Below are positions 1 to 11,509 of a stretch of DNA of 64,000 nt, piece by piece. Within the stretch, counting starts at the first letter, position 1, and every line of letters begins with the position of its first letter. Source of the stretch: Heterohyrax brucei (lineage: Eukaryota > Chordata > Mammalia > Hyracoidea > Procaviidae); contig CM053143.1 in the NCBI GenBank assembly GCA_028571685.1, forward strand, positions 134,512,829 to 134,576,828, read 5' to 3'. The translations under genes and the position numbers were made by a program. The notes beneath the pieces are model-generated. The model searched no databases, was not told where the DNA came from, and saw only the letters and a list, made by a program, of their open reading frames with translations.

Positions 1-320
1 TCATGGTATTAGTGAAGAATGTTAAATGTACCATGGTCTGCTAAAAGAAGGAACGAATCTGTTTTAGAAGAAGTACAGACAAAGTTCTCCTCAGAAGCAA
101 GAATGGCAAAACTTTGTCTCAAAAGCTTGTTGTGACCAGTCCCTGAAGGACATCATGCTTGGTAGAATAGATGGCGAAAAAGACATTCAATGAGATGTCT
201 TGACACAGTAGCTGCAACAATGTAATGAAACATAACAACGATCGTGAAGATAGTGCTGAAACAATCTGTGTTTTATTGTGTTGTACATAGGGTTACTATA
301 GCACCTAGCAACAACAACCT
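1..320 (+). mobile_element. RTE LINE, 3' end fragment
   Basis: This is the last few hundred bases of an RTE-clade LINE, cut by the window start. It shows the block that recurs in every RTE 3' end here: a 'gaagaagtacagac' stretch, 'gaagcaagaatggcaaaactt', then 'gttgtacatagggt' and a terminal 'cacctagcaacaacaac'. It matches 4800-5090, 17100-17425 and 30840-31151. No open reading frame survives. Confidence 0.85.
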
Positions 321-324
321 GTGT

Positions 325-505
325 AGAAAGACTTTCTCGGTGTATCAGTTAAGCTCTTCATGGCTAACTGAAGAGTCAGTGGTTTGAACCCACTAGATGC
401 TCCACAGGAGAAAAGTGTGGCAGTCTGTGTTGCTATCATAAACATTATAATCTTGTAAACCCTATGAAAAAGTTCTGCACTGTTACATAGAGTCATTATA
501 TGTTA
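325..505 (+). mobile_element. AfroSINE, long-spacer subtype
   Basis: A tRNA-derived SINE directly follows the RTE tail. The head reads 'cagttaagctcttcatggct' and the B-box-like part 'ggtttgaacccac'. It carries the extra spacer 'ctccacaggagaaaagtgtgg' before 'gtaaaccctatgaaaaag', which marks the longer AfroSINE subtype also seen at 62008-62215. Confidence 0.75.
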
Positions 506-889
506 CAATGACTCAAGGGCAAAAGGTTTACTATTGTGGCATATGGCTACTGGCTGAAAGCTACTTGTGATTTTTCATAGGTGTCATTGATTATATTGTG
601 TAACTCCAAATACGAGTCAAGTTGGATAGCTCGTGATTCCCCATATTGTGTAATTGTCCTCCATTTTGTGATCTGATATAATTATCCTCCATTTTTTTGT
701 GTGCTGTGGTTATGCCTTTGCTTACAATTCCATTTTTAAAGTTTGTTGCATTAATGAGACAGAATGATGTTATGTGAAGTTAGATTATGCTGATAATCAT
801 TAGGTTGTGTACACTTTTCATCACATTTGTGAATCCTGCCATGTATTATATGTATGTATGATACATGTCATGTATCAATCTGTATTGAA
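506..889. other. Unassigned AT-rich DNA
   Basis: No gene or clear repeat was seen. Near 565-680 the phrase 'ccatattgtgtaattgtcctccattttgtgatctg' partly repeats itself, with 'cctccattttgtg' followed by 'cctccatttttttgtg'. This looks like a short local duplication. Confidence 0.4.
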
Positions 890-1012
890 TGAACTGAGAA
901 GCTGGACTATATGAAAAACACAGCATCAGGATTGGAGAAAGACTTACTAACAACCTACAAGGTGCAGATGACACAGTCTGTTTGCTGAAAGAGGACTTGG
1001 GAGGGGACTAAA
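889..1012 (+). mobile_element. RTE LINE fragment, reverse transcriptase palm
   Basis: A short internal piece of RTE ORF2. It contains 'gaagctggactatatgaa' and 'tgcagatgacacagtc', which encode the ADD core of the reverse transcriptase active site. It is broken on both sides and has no intact frame. The matching region of another copy is at 53660-53770. Confidence 0.7.
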
Positions 1013-1144
1013 ATAGCACTACATGCAGAAGCACCATGTGGTACCTCCACAACAAAAACCTGAAAAATTAAAATAGATATAAATGTCAGTTCTGCAACTC
1101 TAAGCATCAAATGAAGTGATAAAGAACAAATCTAAGCACTGAAT

Positions 1145-1336
1145 AACCAAATGCAAATCAAACCCACTGCTGTTGAGTGGATTCTGACTCATACGACCCT
1201 ATAGGTTAGAGCAGAACTGCCTTATAGAGCTTCCAAGGAGTGCCTGGCAGATTCAAACTGCTAACCTTTTTGATTATAACAGCCAACATTTTGGTTAGCA
1301 GATGTAACGTTTAACCACTATGCTACTAGGGTTTCC
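1145..1336 (-). mobile_element. AfroSINE with target-site duplication
   Basis: A nearly full-length reverse-strand AfroSINE: 'aaacccactgctgttgagtgg' ... 'gaccctataggtta' ... 'agcttccaaggagtgcctgg' ... 'ttaaccactatgctactagg'. Near-identical 11-base direct repeats flank it, 'aagcactgaat' at 1134-1144 and 'aagcattgaat' at 1337-1347. This is the duplication expected from LINE-driven insertion. Confidence 0.9.
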
Positions 1337-1479
1337 AAGCATTGAATGGAATAAGAAATTGTCAGGGAACAGAGAACAAGGACAGCTATGAAGCAGAGAT
1401 TCCCTATTAGCTAATGCTGCGTGGATTCACTCTTAGACCCTTAGCTACCAACAGTGGCTGATAGGTAGTACAGGAAAGG

Positions 1480-4394
1480 TGGATTCATGGAGCTCCCAGA
1501 AGAAGACAGAGCATCCGGTAACCAGGGATTCACACTTTCCTACTCCCCACTCTTTTCACCTGTGTGACCCCTACCGCTTTCTGGTGACCTGAGGTCCCTC
1601 AGGTGGGCAGACTCCAGCTCCTTGCAGTGTGAATTTGCCCCCCACTGACCAGCTCCTTCAGCGCCATTTCTTTTTGTTACAATTTTTGCTTTTCTTGACT
1701 TATCTTTCTCTTTCTCTCTCTGTTTAACTCTCTCTGCCTGGTCCTTCCTTTCCTTTTTCATGATACCTAGTACAATCTGCTACCTCCATTTTTTTCTTTG
1801 ATGAGCTGAAAAGCCACACTTACGTGGGGATTTAATTTCCCAGTCCAAATGAAGAAGCCAGTGGACTTCCTTGGTTTTTGTTTCTTTTTTCTCTGTTTCT
1901 TTGTGTGTCTCCACCTTCTTAACTTTCTGTTGTCCCCAACACCTGGTAACGTGTGCCATCTCCATTCCTTCTAGATTGGCTGTACGGAGCTCCTTTACTG
2001 GTCAGCCCCTCCCCTAGACTGAACCATCATGCAAGTGCGGTCCTTTGGGAATTTTTTTCCTTTCTTTTCTTCTTTTCTTGATTTTTCTTCTCTCTGTACA
2101 TTATTTCCTTCTTTCTCTCAAACACTTGGTGCTGTATGCCATCTCTCCTCCTCCTATTCAGCTAGGAAGCCACTTGCCTGGTCTATGTGCCCGTCCTAGT
2201 GGACTCCCTCAGGGTGTATATATTTTTTCCTCTTTGCTTGGTTCTTTCTCTCTACCTTGTTTCCTTACCCTTCTCCCAAACACCAGGCACTGTGTACCAC
2301 CTCTGCTGCTTTTTGAAGGGCTGTTCAGTGCCACTCTGCTATGGAGCCACATCTGGTGGGTTTCCTTGGGAAATTTCCTTATTCTCTTTTTTAAATCCTG
2401 GTATCTTGTCTTTCCCTACCCTTCTTCATTCTGTTCTCCTGACAACCTGGTATTTCCCTTCTGTTCCTGTTTCTTGTCTCCCCCTACCTTCCTTCCCTTC
2501 CTTTCTCCCACCCACCTGGCTGTGTTTGCCTTTCTCACTCTTTCTCTTCATCTCCAGTTTCTTATCTCTCCCATTCTGCATTTCCTTTCTCTTGCCCCTC
2601 TAGCTGCATGTGCTAACTCTTCCCCTTCTTGGCAGACTTTGTCATACTTCCTGACTGGGGAGTCACCAGCTCAATCTTTCACAGCCCTATGCCACTCCAA
2701 TAGCCAGCTCCCAGAGCACCTTTTTACTTCTTGGTTGGTTTTGCTTTTAGACTTCTGTTTCTCTTGTTTTTCCTAATCCAGATTAGCTCCATACATCATG
2801 TCTTTCTCTTTCCTCCTGCCTATCTGCACCCTGTGCTGAACACCATACCCTCAAGTAGCACAAATGTGGACTACCAGACCCAGCCCTGAACATCCCTCTG
2901 GCCCTGCCCTCTTGGCCCCAGTATGTGTTAAAAAGATTCATCTCTGCCATTCCCCTTGTATTGGATTTGCCTGCTGTACCAGAGCTGAGTGACTGGCCTT
3001 GCTCATTGGACAAAGTGATGAGAAGTATCATGCCCACAGATGAAGAGATACAAAAGAATAGCTGGCATAACTACCTATATATAGCCAGCCAAGTGCCGTG
3101 CCTATATATAACACAATAGAATAAAAAAAGTAGGACAAAGCAAACAATTTTACAAACAATAAATGAAGAAATTAACTAATGAATGTCCCAAAGACAGCAA
3201 ACAATATCAAAACATAAAAGCAGGACAGGATGGTTCCAGTAAGCATACAAAAATGAAATACTAGATGGCTTTCCTATAGAAGAAAAGACGCTGAAATTAC
3301 TTGATAGGGAATTCAAAGCTCTAATATTCAGGGCTATTCAAGAGAAGATGGAAACAGCAGACAAGAAAGAGGAAAAAATAGACAAATTATTGAAAAGACT
3401 GATAAAACTATAGAAGAATTCAGGAAAATAATAAAAGAACAAAATGTCAAACACAGAACTAGAAATCATGCAAAAAAATTAGAAATCCAAAAGATAAGGT
3501 TTCAAAAATGTGCAGTATGATAGGAGGAATGAGGAATTATGTGAAGGAATAGAAGTGGAACACAGGATCAGCAGATATGAAGACTAGTGCTTGGATGTCA
3601 CTTTGATGAAAAAATGAGATAAAAGAACAAAAAAAGTGAAGAAACTGAAGACTGGTGTAGAATGCAAGCAAAATCAAACTTACAAGTGATTAGAGTTCTG
3701 GAATAGGAGGAGAAAACAGACAACACACAGAGGATTATTGAAGAATTGCTAACAAAAACTTTCTTAGTATTCTGAAAGATGAAAAGCTGACCATTAAAGA
3801 AGCTCAATAAATCCTATACAAGATAGACCCCAGAAGAAAAGTACCAAGGCATATCAAATCTCACTTGCTAAAATTAAAGACAACAAATCTTGAGGACAGC
3901 TTAAGAAATATACAAAGTTACATATAGATGGTGAAAATATAAGACTAAGTTCCAATAACTCAGCAGAAAGCATGTAGAAAGAAGGCAATGGGATGACATA
4001 TAAAAAATATAGAAAAATAAAAATTGTCAAGCAAGAATATTCTGCAAAACTCACAGAAATACAATGATGAAACTATAACATTTCCAGATAATCAAAATTA
4101 AGGGACAATGTAAAAATCAAACCAAACTTACAAGAACTGTTAAAGGGAGTCCTCAGTTAGAGAACCAATTACATTAGACAATAGCCTGAATCAACAATGA
4201 AGGACTGCTTTACTCAGAGATCAACATAGGTAATGAACTCTCCAGGATAAAACAAAACAAGAAGGCTTACCGCAGGGAATCAGAGAAGTTAATCCGTAAA
4301 TGTTAACAAGATCAGAACAATAAAAGAGGGATTAAAGAGCGTAGATAAAGAATTTTCAAATAGAGAAGTAAAGACAATAACAAACAAAGTGAAG
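1480..4394 (+). mobile_element. L1 LINE: 5' untranslated region plus decayed ORF1
   Basis: A 3'-truncated forward-strand L1. Positions 1480-3100 form a pyrimidine-rich leader with tandem units. From about 3130 the sequence becomes A-rich and carries ORF1-like text, such as 'gaaattacttgatagggaat' and 'attcaagagaagatggaaac', on the coiled-coil side of ORF1. Stops interrupt every frame, so no ORF1 protein can be made. The same ORF1 region appears reversed at 23386-24240 and forward at 51600-52600. The 5' edge is uncertain. The 3' side ends where RTE sequence begins. Long open frames in the leader, including 2045-2776, are by-products of its pyrimidine bias. Confidence 0.75.
1760..2530 (+). repeat. 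Tandem units in the L1 leader
   Basis: Diverged units of about 160-185 bases each pair a pyrimidine tract with a conserved box. The boxes read 'acctagtacaatctgctacc' near 1767, 'ctggtaacgtgtgccatctc' near 1942, 'ttggtgctgtatgccatctc' near 2126 and 'aggcactgtgtaccacctct' near 2285. A fifth, weaker unit may start near 2445. Tandem 5' monomers are known from L1 of several mammals, where they act as promoter units. Promoter function here is inferred. Confidence 0.6.
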
Positions 4395-5092
4395 AGAACT
4401 TAAAGCACTTACTGAAGAAGATCAAAGAGTAGAGACTTCAGTGAGGATTGTACTCCAACATAAACAAAAAATCTTCCAACTGGACCAATAAGCAACATCC
4501 TAATACACAGAGAAAATAAATCTTGAAGTTGTTAAGGATTTCATTTTACTTGGATCTATAATCAGTATCCATGGAGGCAGCAATCAAGAATTTAAACACC
4601 ATATGTCTCTGGGCAAATCTGCTGCAAAATACCCTTTTAGAGTGTTAAACAAAATGAAGCCACCTTAAGGACTAAGGTGCATGTGACCCAAACCATGGTG
4701 TTTTCAATTACCTCACATACATTTAAAAGCTACGCAATAAATACAAAAGAATGAAGAAGAATTGATGTATTTCAACTGTGGTGTTGGTACAGAATATTGA
4801 CTATGCTCTGCATTACCAGAGGAATGGACAAATCTATCTCAAAAGAAGTGCAGCAGGAACGCTCTTTAGAAGCAAGGATGGTGAAACTTTTTCTCAAATG
4901 CTTTTGGGCATGTTATCTGGAGGGACCAGTAGAACATCAGGCTTGGTGAAATAGCAAGTTGGTGAAAAAGAGGAAGACCCACAACAAGATGGATTGGCGC
5001 AGGGCTGCAACAACGGCCTGAAACAATGATGATTGTGAGAATGGTGCAGGACTTAACAGTGTTTTCCTCTGTTCACAGCGTTGCTATGAAAT
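4395..5092 (+). mobile_element. RTE LINE, 3' end
   Basis: The 3' end of an RTE copy, beginning at 'aaagcacttactgaagaaga' and running through 'ttcattttacttggatctat', 'gggcaaatctgctgcaaaat', 'gtgttaaacaaaatgaag' and the 'aagaagtgcagcaggaacg' block. It is collinear with 16740-17425 and 30650-31151. Frames are broken throughout. Confidence 0.85.
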
Positions 5093-5129
5093 GGAATTCA
5101 CCTGTAAGACCTCTGTTTGCTTTGTTGGC

Positions 5130-5405
5130 GAGGCAGGATGAGGCAGTATGTTCAGTCAACCTTCCTGAGATACAGAAATTAAACAAACAATCAAGTTAAG
5201 TAGAAGCGTTGAAGCAAGAGCAATGCCAAACCTCGTAAAGACTGGAGCAGAAACTCAGAGATAAAGACCTTTTCTCCAGAGTCAGCAGACAGAAGAAGAA
5301 TTCTTTTAGAGCTGGCATCCTGAATTCAGCCTCTAGCCTCCTTTACTGTGACAGAACAAATTTCTGTTTCCTGAAGCCACCACGATGGTATTTTTGTTGT
5401 AGCAG
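5130..5405 (+). mobile_element. MaLR (MLT1-like) LTR, 3' part
   Basis: The end of a non-autonomous MaLR LTR. The diagnostic terminal block is 'acaaatttctgtttcctgaagc' into 'atggtatttttgttgtagca', matching the MLT1-type 'aaatttctgtt...ccacccagtctatggtattttgttatagcag' ending. The 5' edge is unclear. Confidence 0.6.
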
Positions 5406-5950
5406 CACTTGATAACAAAGACAGCAGGAAATTACAGAGGCCTTACAGGCAGGCCTCAGGAGGAAGCCTGCGCTTTCCACGCCAGCGTGTCATGCAGTCA
5501 GGGCTTTGCAAGCTCTGAACAGAGTCGGAGCCGAGAGATCTGTCCACCCTGGTCAGCTGTGTGTGTTGTTTTTGTTTTTTGGCACATAAGCCTTCCCAGT
5601 CCAAGCAATCTTATTTGGAGGCATCTTTATCAAAGGGCTTTGGCAGAGGTCTTCCTCAGATGCCTCTGTTTAAACACCTTTTTTAGTGCAGCAGGAGGCT
5701 TGAAGACATTTTTCCCCACTCTGATACAGTACTTAAGCTTATGTTTCCTTCCTAGGATTTCTTTCTGTCTTCCCCCCTGGAAATGGCAGCAATCTTTTAT
5801 TTGAGGGCAGGGAGCACCAGTCACATAATTGAGAATCCACCTGATCTTGCCTGGTGCTACCTTCCCAGGAGAGAGAGAGAGAGAAAAAAAAAAAAAGTAG
5901 TAAGAAGAGATTGGTGTTTTCTCTAGTGTATCATCTTGCTTATACTACTG
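5406..5950. other. Unassigned DNA with a purine run
   Basis: Mostly unique-looking sequence. A 131-codon open frame at 5409-5804 matches nothing I recognise and is probably chance. Positions 5868-5898 hold (GA)n followed by a run of A. Confidence 0.4.
5868..5898 (+). repeat. (GA)n plus poly-A simple repeat
   Basis: Alternating GA of about sixteen bases runs straight into an A-tract of about thirteen. Confidence 0.9.
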
Positions 5951-5964
5951 CAGTATTGGTACTA

Positions 5965-6145
5965 GTACCAGTTCCCATCAAGTTGATTCCAATTCACAAT
6001 GTCCAGCGTGTGTCAGAATAGAACTGTGCTTCATGTGATCTTCAGTGACCTTGATCTTTACCAAGCACATCACCAGATCTTTCTCAGAAGCTGCTTCTAG
6101 GTAGACTCACATCGTCAACCTTTTTACAGCAGGCAAGCATGCCGA
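5965..6145 (-). mobile_element. AfroSINE, long-spacer subtype
   Basis: Reverse-strand copy: 'cccatcaagttgattccaat' then 'tgtcagaatagaactgtgct', the spacer 'agatctttctcagaagctgc' and 'aacctttttacagcaggcaag'. A second short SINE 3' piece ('aaccaagcccattgctgtga') follows at 6148-6195. Confidence 0.75.
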
Positions 6146-6195
6146 ACCCAAACCAAGCCCATTGCTGTGAAGCTGCTTCCTGTTCATACGGAGTG

Positions 6196-6850
6196 TGCAA
6201 TAAGTGAATAAAAGCTTGACTGTTACACTCACTTGGCCTGTTGTCTTAATCAGCTACTTTGGATGTTTGGCAAGTCAGCTCAGTGTTTTCAAGTTTACCT
6301 TCACTCGATTCCATATGGATAATTTTTAAGATCTATGGGATGTAGTTTACCCCACTCATTTTTTTTTTGTTTGTTTGATTTTTGTTTTTTATGCTTTTGG
6401 AATTCTTTGGACAGTAGCTAGCCAGATTTTAACACTTTCAGCTTTTGAAATGTGTGAAACTGAAAAATTCTGAGAAGGAACCTCAATTTTGTAGAATTAC
6501 TGTCTTAGGTGATGCCTCCTGGCTCTTCGAATTTTGTAAGCTTTTGACAGGTTTGCTTTTGTTTCTATGAGATAAAACTCCTCTCTGTGTTTTCCAGTTA
6601 CCACGGTCTCCTGAGAGTGTACGTCTTGTGTGTACGAGCTCTTGCTAGGCTTCATCCTGTCATAGTGTTCTTTGTCTCCTTTACACCATTCGTTGTTTCC
6701 AGGTGCTACTGGCTCCCTTCTTTCAAGCTTCTGAGCAGAAAATAGTGACTTTCTAGTAGAGAGTAATGCATCACAGTGGTCCACTGCAAGAGACTGGACC
6801 TTTCATGGTTTATTCCCAGCCTGCATACAGTCATAGGGCCCATTCATTAC
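6196..6850. other. Unassigned DNA
   Basis: No gene or confident repeat seen. It contains a T-rich tract at 6358-6392 and a 95-codon reverse open frame at 6497-6784 that I do not recognise. Confidence 0.4.
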
Positions 6851-6854
6851 TTCC

Positions 6855-7042
6855 ACAGAGACAGCTGGGGGAGCAGTGGTTAAGAGTTCTGTTGAGCTGT
6901 GGCTGCTAATCAAACAATGGACAGTTCAAGTCCACCAAGGCCTCCTTGGAAACCCTCTGAGGAAGTACTACTCTGTCTTGTAGAGTTGCTATGAGTCAGA
7001 ATTGACTCAGAGGCAATGGGTTTGGTTTTTCAGTTTCAAGTA
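6855..7042 (+). mobile_element. AfroSINE
   Basis: Forward copy: 'ggagcagtggttaagagttc', 'ggctgctaatcaaacaatgg', 'cctccttggaaaccctctga', 'gagttgctatgagtcagaat' and the tail 'gcaatgggtttggttttt'. Confidence 0.9.
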
Positions 7043-7690
7043 GTTGATAGAAATCATTTTTGCGAGCAGTTCTGCAATATTTCAGGGCAGCTATTTTCTG
7101 CTTCTTAGCTGTCAGTACTGCTTTTGTTAAAGGAAACAACTGGAGGTTTCCTGAGATTCAAACTAGTTTTACTTCTTTTGCCTCTAAGTACTACGTTTTG
7201 CAGTAATGAAGAACACATTGTAATAAAAATTTTTCTGGGTTAAAAAAAAATTGACTATTTATTTGAGCTGTAAGTATTGCTTTTGTAGTAAGAAATAATA
7301 CAGTATTTTTTGAAAAGCTTCATGAAAAATAAAAGGCTAGGAAAAAGGAGGCTAGACTGAAATGTATGTTCAGTCATTGCCAGTTGTCTTAATGTTTTAC
7401 CTCGTGTTTTGAAAATTTTCAAGAAATAAAATTAAACAAACAAAAAGCATTTTGTCATTGACTCACATCAGCAGAATTTGTCACCCACCGTGCACTGGGG
7501 CATATGAGATCCCAGATAATGAGTATCAAAACCCATAACTCACAATGAAAATTCTGACTTGATCCTTTAATTAGTATGCCTTCCTTAGTAGAAACACAGT
7601 TCACAGGGGAAAATAATTGGGCCTTGAAAGGGACATATATGGACATGTATATAAGGAAAGAGATATTTCTGACTTAAAATCATAGAATAG
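7043..7690. other. Unassigned AT-rich DNA
   Basis: No gene and no clear repeat seen apart from short A- and T-runs. Confidence 0.4.
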
Positions 7691-7691
7691 A

Positions 7692-8055
7692 TACCTGAAT
7701 GGAGCATGGCCCCTAGACCTACTGCTGCCCCTGATCATAAATCATTACTGAGGTTAACTCTTCAGACAGAAATGGATTGGACTTGGCGACACAGGGTGAC
7801 CATATCGTGTGTGCACTTTATGGTTTCATGCATCTGTTGGATATCATCCTACTGGTCTCTTACTAGAGGGGAGTGGAGAGAGTGGAGAGGAGGGAACAGG
7901 AGGTTTTTAAGAGGTTATAACATGTATAGAATGGAAAGCAGGAGTGTGCTGTCACTTGGCAAGGACAACAGAGGGAGCTATAGATAGGCAGGCATGCAAA
8001 TTTATATTGGATTGTACACTTCCACTCAATCACAATAAAAAATATATATATATAG
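7692..8055 (+). mobile_element. L1 LINE, 5'-truncated 3' end
   Basis: Only the last ~360 bases of an L1 3' untranslated region remain: 'gagcatggcccctagaccta', 'gaggttaactcttcagacag', 'gtgctgtcacttggcaagga', 'catgcaaatttatattggat', ending in 'cacaataaaaaatata'. It is collinear with 35640-35985 and, reversed, with 11667-12010. Weak flanking repeats may be 'agatacctga' (7689) and 'aggtatctga' (8054). A 93-codon frame crosses it at 7706-7987. Confidence 0.85.
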
Positions 8056-8109
8056 GTATCTGAGTTGGTGGTAGAAAAACAGAATTTTCTTATATTTGTT
8101 GGAAAAGTC

Positions 8110-8352
8110 TTAGGTGGCACAAATGATTAGGTGCTAGATTGCTAGCCAGAAGATGAGTGTTTCAAACCTGCCCAGAGGGGTCTCAGAAGACTGGCCTTGG
8201 AAACTGCTTCTAAAACCTGACAGCCTTGAAAACCCTATGGAACAGTTTTGGAAGATTACTGCCTTGAAAATCCCATGGAGCAGTTCTGCTTTACACACAT
8301 TGGTTGTGAAAAGTAGAAATGGACTCAATTAATAAGTAACAACAACAACATG
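8110..8352 (+). mobile_element. AfroSINE, long-spacer subtype
   Basis: Forward copy: 'taggtggcacaaatgattag', 'gtgtttcaaacctgcccaga', the spacer 'agactggccttggaaactgc' and 'agccttgaaaaccctatgga'. It ends in (AAC)n at 8339-8350. The 'cttgaaaa...ccatggagcag' block is present twice, suggesting an internal duplication. Confidence 0.8.
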
Positions 8353-8734
8353 TTAAATGAAATGCTTGATCCGTGTCCAAGCAGTGTGTACCTTTAATGC
8401 ACTAAGTCCTATTGTGTTGGTTTTAAGAGAGTAAAGAAATGTTCCAGTTTAAAAAATGAAAAATACTATAATATATAGAGATGAGCAAACATAAATGCAA
8501 ATGAATATGCTTTAATTTCCCCCCTTCTTCTATGTGAAGAAACAATGTACTATTTAAAATTAAGTGAGGGCTAAGGTGTCGTTTATTCAAATGCTGTGGA
8601 ATCCAAATGTTATTTTGTTGTTTTGTTTATGACATGTATCTATATGGCTGTCCTTCAGTCAGTTTTAATTTTATTTTAAGGGATAGAGAGTTAGACTGAT
8701 TGAAACGTGTGTAATTGTTACTGAGACAGAGGGA

Positions 8735-8892
8735 AAGGGAGTCCACAAGTAGTTACGAGTCAGGATGCTAACCTTGGCGGCAGTTTGAACCCACCAGCCA
8801 CTTGTTGGGTACCTTCTGGGGCAGTTCTATTCTGTCCTATAGGGTTGCTATGAATCAAAATTGAGTCAATGATGACATATTTTTTGTTTGTT
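8735..8892 (+). mobile_element. AfroSINE
   Basis: Forward copy: 'gtagttacgagtcaggatgc', 'cagtttgaacccaccagcca', 'ggggcagttctattctgtcc', 'tatagggttgctatgaatca' and a T-rich tail. Confidence 0.85.
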
Positions 8893-8932
8893 TTCTTACA
8901 ATTTGTTAAAACATATTTTCCATGACTTACAC

Positions 8933-8934
<2 letters not shown>

Positions 8935-8973
<39 letters not shown>
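8935..8973 (+). repeat. (TG)n microsatellite
   Basis: About 39 bases of near-perfect TG dinucleotides, likely to vary in length between individuals. Confidence 0.97.
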
Positions 8974-8974
<1 letters not shown>

Positions 8975-8976
<2 letters not shown>

Positions 8977-10724
8977 CTTAAGCACTGAAAGTAAATTCAT
9001 TTATATTAGATGTCTGGATTTTAAACAAATTTAGGCAATGAAAAATCAGTCTAAAATTTCCTCAGTTTCTATCACTTTAAGTAAACACGGAAATGTTTCT
9101 CTAATTTAAATAACAAGCTCCCAATAGCCACAATTGTACAATCTATCCAATAAAGTCACGAAACAGGCTTTTTTCTGAAAAGCCACTAGGCCTTGATGCA
9201 GTTATTAAAGGTTTTTTATCTACTGTCTTAGTTCCGTAGAGCTTCTATAACAAAATATTACATTAATGGCTTTAAAGGACACAAAATTCTGTTTGTTAAA
9301 GCTACCTACTTGTGGCATTTCTGTTATAGGAGTACTTGGGTAAATAAGATAGAATTGAAACAATAGCTCTTAATTTGAGAAATTAGTGTAAAAGTTTGTG
9401 GATTGAGTTTATGGTAACATTACTACTGTGTGTAGTCGATATAGAAAAATAAAAAGCTGTAGAAGACAATTTGGTCAAAAATTCGTAGCGCTGATGTTCT
9501 TCACAACTATTCAGAGAATTTTATGATGATGATTATTATTTTAATTTTTTATCTGTTTAAAAGTGAAACGTTTTGAACAAACATGTACCAAATTTGACTT
9601 CAATTGCTCTTGAAAACATTTTGATAATTCTGCTTGAATTCTATTATAGCAATTAGCTTTCATTTAGACATGATGTAAGATATAAATTAAAAGGGAAGTG
9701 GGAGAGGAGCTGATGGAGAGCTAATTCTGTTTGTAATCTTAGGCCAAAAAGTGAAATTAATTTAAAATTTTGTCTGTTTACTTTCTATTAACATTGTTAA
9801 CAGTAGATTACAAAAATTTCAAGCTATCTTGATTGGCTATTTAAATTTAAAGTAATTGCAATATAATTTAATAATTTAAAGGACACTTTTCTCTTACTAA
9901 TAAAAGAAGTCCATATAAAATATTCACCCAAGATGACATTCCAATAAGAAAATTAAAGCAAGTCCCTTAAATATTTCTATGCCTGTGAAGGAAAACATTA
10001 ATGAAACTTAAAAAAAAAATAAATAACCTGTATAACAGATTTCTATGGAACTTGTTTTTATCATAAAACTCCCAGAAATACAAGTAAAAACTTTGAAAGA
10101 AGACTCTAAGAAAGAATATATAAATGTGGATTTTTTAAGAGTTAGTAAAAATCTTTGTAAATAATAGCTTATTTAATTATATAGATTTTATAATGAGAAT
10201 GACAGTGAGCTGTGTCAATATAACACAAATGTTTATTTGAGGATATAATTCCACATGATGCTAATACTAAGCTATTATAGCACAAAGCAGGTCAATTCCT
10301 CATCAGTTTCTGGCTTGATTATCTCTAAATCATTAAGTTCAGACTTCAAAGTTCTGTAAATATGTAAACTTTCTTCAGATCTCCTTTTTAAGAAACTACT
10401 AAAACTCTACCAAGGTAGTATTCTTTCTAATTCCAGTAGGCTAATAATCTAAGCTTTTCTTGATACATAAGTCTTCTATTATGGATTTTTGTGATGCAGT
10501 CAATGGGAATTATTTTTGGTGATAGAAAATTATATATACCTACAATATAATATTTTGATATATACACACATTTTATAGTTTATTTCCATCAATTTAGGAA
10601 TACTTTCTCCATATTATAGACATTCCTCATTGTGATTACTTCAACAGAGTAAAATTTCTACAAATTGGAATTAATGAAAAGCTGCATAAAATTTGACACC
10701 AAGCTTCTGTTAATTTATTGCATT
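8975..10724. other. Unassigned AT-rich DNA with a MaLR remnant
   Basis: Strongly AT-rich and stop-dense in all frames. Around 9222-9290 'gtcttagttccgtagagctt' and 'cttctataacaaaatattac' look like the reversed end of a MaLR LTR. The rest shows no recognisable gene or repeat. Confidence 0.4.
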
Positions 10725-11265
10725 ATGGTGGCTTACATACTGCTATGATACTAGAAGCTATGTCATTGGTATTTTAAATACCAGCAGTTCACTCATGGTG
10801 GGAAGATTTCAGTGGAACTTCCAGACTAAGATATTAAAAACCCCAAAACCAAATCCATTTCTGTAGAGTCAGTTCTGACTCATAGTGACCCTATATTGCA
10901 GAGTAGGACAGCACTACAGAGTTTCCAAGGAAAGCCTGGTGGATTCAAGCTGCAGACCTTTTGGTTCACAGCCGGAGCACTTAACCACTAGCCCATCAGG
11001 GATTCCACATTAAGACAGAGTATGAAAAATAGACTGGCAACCTATTTATGATAATTAACTAATGAGAACTCTATGTATTACAACAACACATTGTCCAATA
11101 CAGTGCTGGAAGAACACCCGCTTACACTGGATGGCACTCAAAAATATACCCTGACCCTGACACCAAACTTGAACTTACCTACAAAGATGGAGCAGGAATG
11201 GACAGTTTCATTCATTTGAATTGGAAGCAGGCAAGAGTAGCAGCTAATTCCTTGACAAATGATGA
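10725..11265 (+). mobile_element. RTE LINE, 5' end, split by a SINE
   Basis: This is the 5' part of an RTE copy. 'gatactagaagctatgtcat', 'tttaaataccagcagttcac' and 'cagtggaacttccagactaag' match the start of the long RTE at 14390-14490. After the inserted SINE it resumes with 'aagacagagtatgaaaaata' and 'acactggatggcactcaaaa', matching 14500-14620. Confidence 0.75.
10838..11008 (-). mobile_element. AfroSINE nested in RTE
   Basis: Reverse-strand copy: 'accaaatccatttctgtaga', 'gagtttccaaggaaagcctg', 'cttaaccactagcccatcag'. The RTE text before it ('ccagactaagatattaa') and after it ('cattaagacagag') overlaps in a short 'attaa' match, which is consistent with a small target duplication. Confidence 0.85.
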
Positions 11266-11508
11266 CAGTAACATCTAAGACCTAAAATAAGGTAAAAACA
11301 GTATCGTCAATTTTCATTACATGAAAAAGAATCAGCTTCATTGAATAGATACAATTCCTTAAACATATATGGTTATTTTAATACTTGTGCAAATATTACT
11401 GAACTATTAATAGACCCCTCAGACCAATACAATACTAGTAAATTTTAGTGCACTCTTAGTCTGTAAACTTTTGATCATATACCATCAGAAAATCAAATGT
11501 TTTTCAAT
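11266..11508. other. Unassigned AT-rich DNA
   Basis: No gene or repeat was recognised here. Confidence 0.35.
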
Positions 11509-11509
11509 T

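Noticed and set aside
2045..2776. 243-codon forward open frame, the longest in the window
   Set aside because: It lies in a pyrimidine-rich L1 leader. The Leu/Phe/Ser-rich product follows from CT-rich sequence, and a 138-codon overlapping frame has the same bias. No domain or codon signal supports it.
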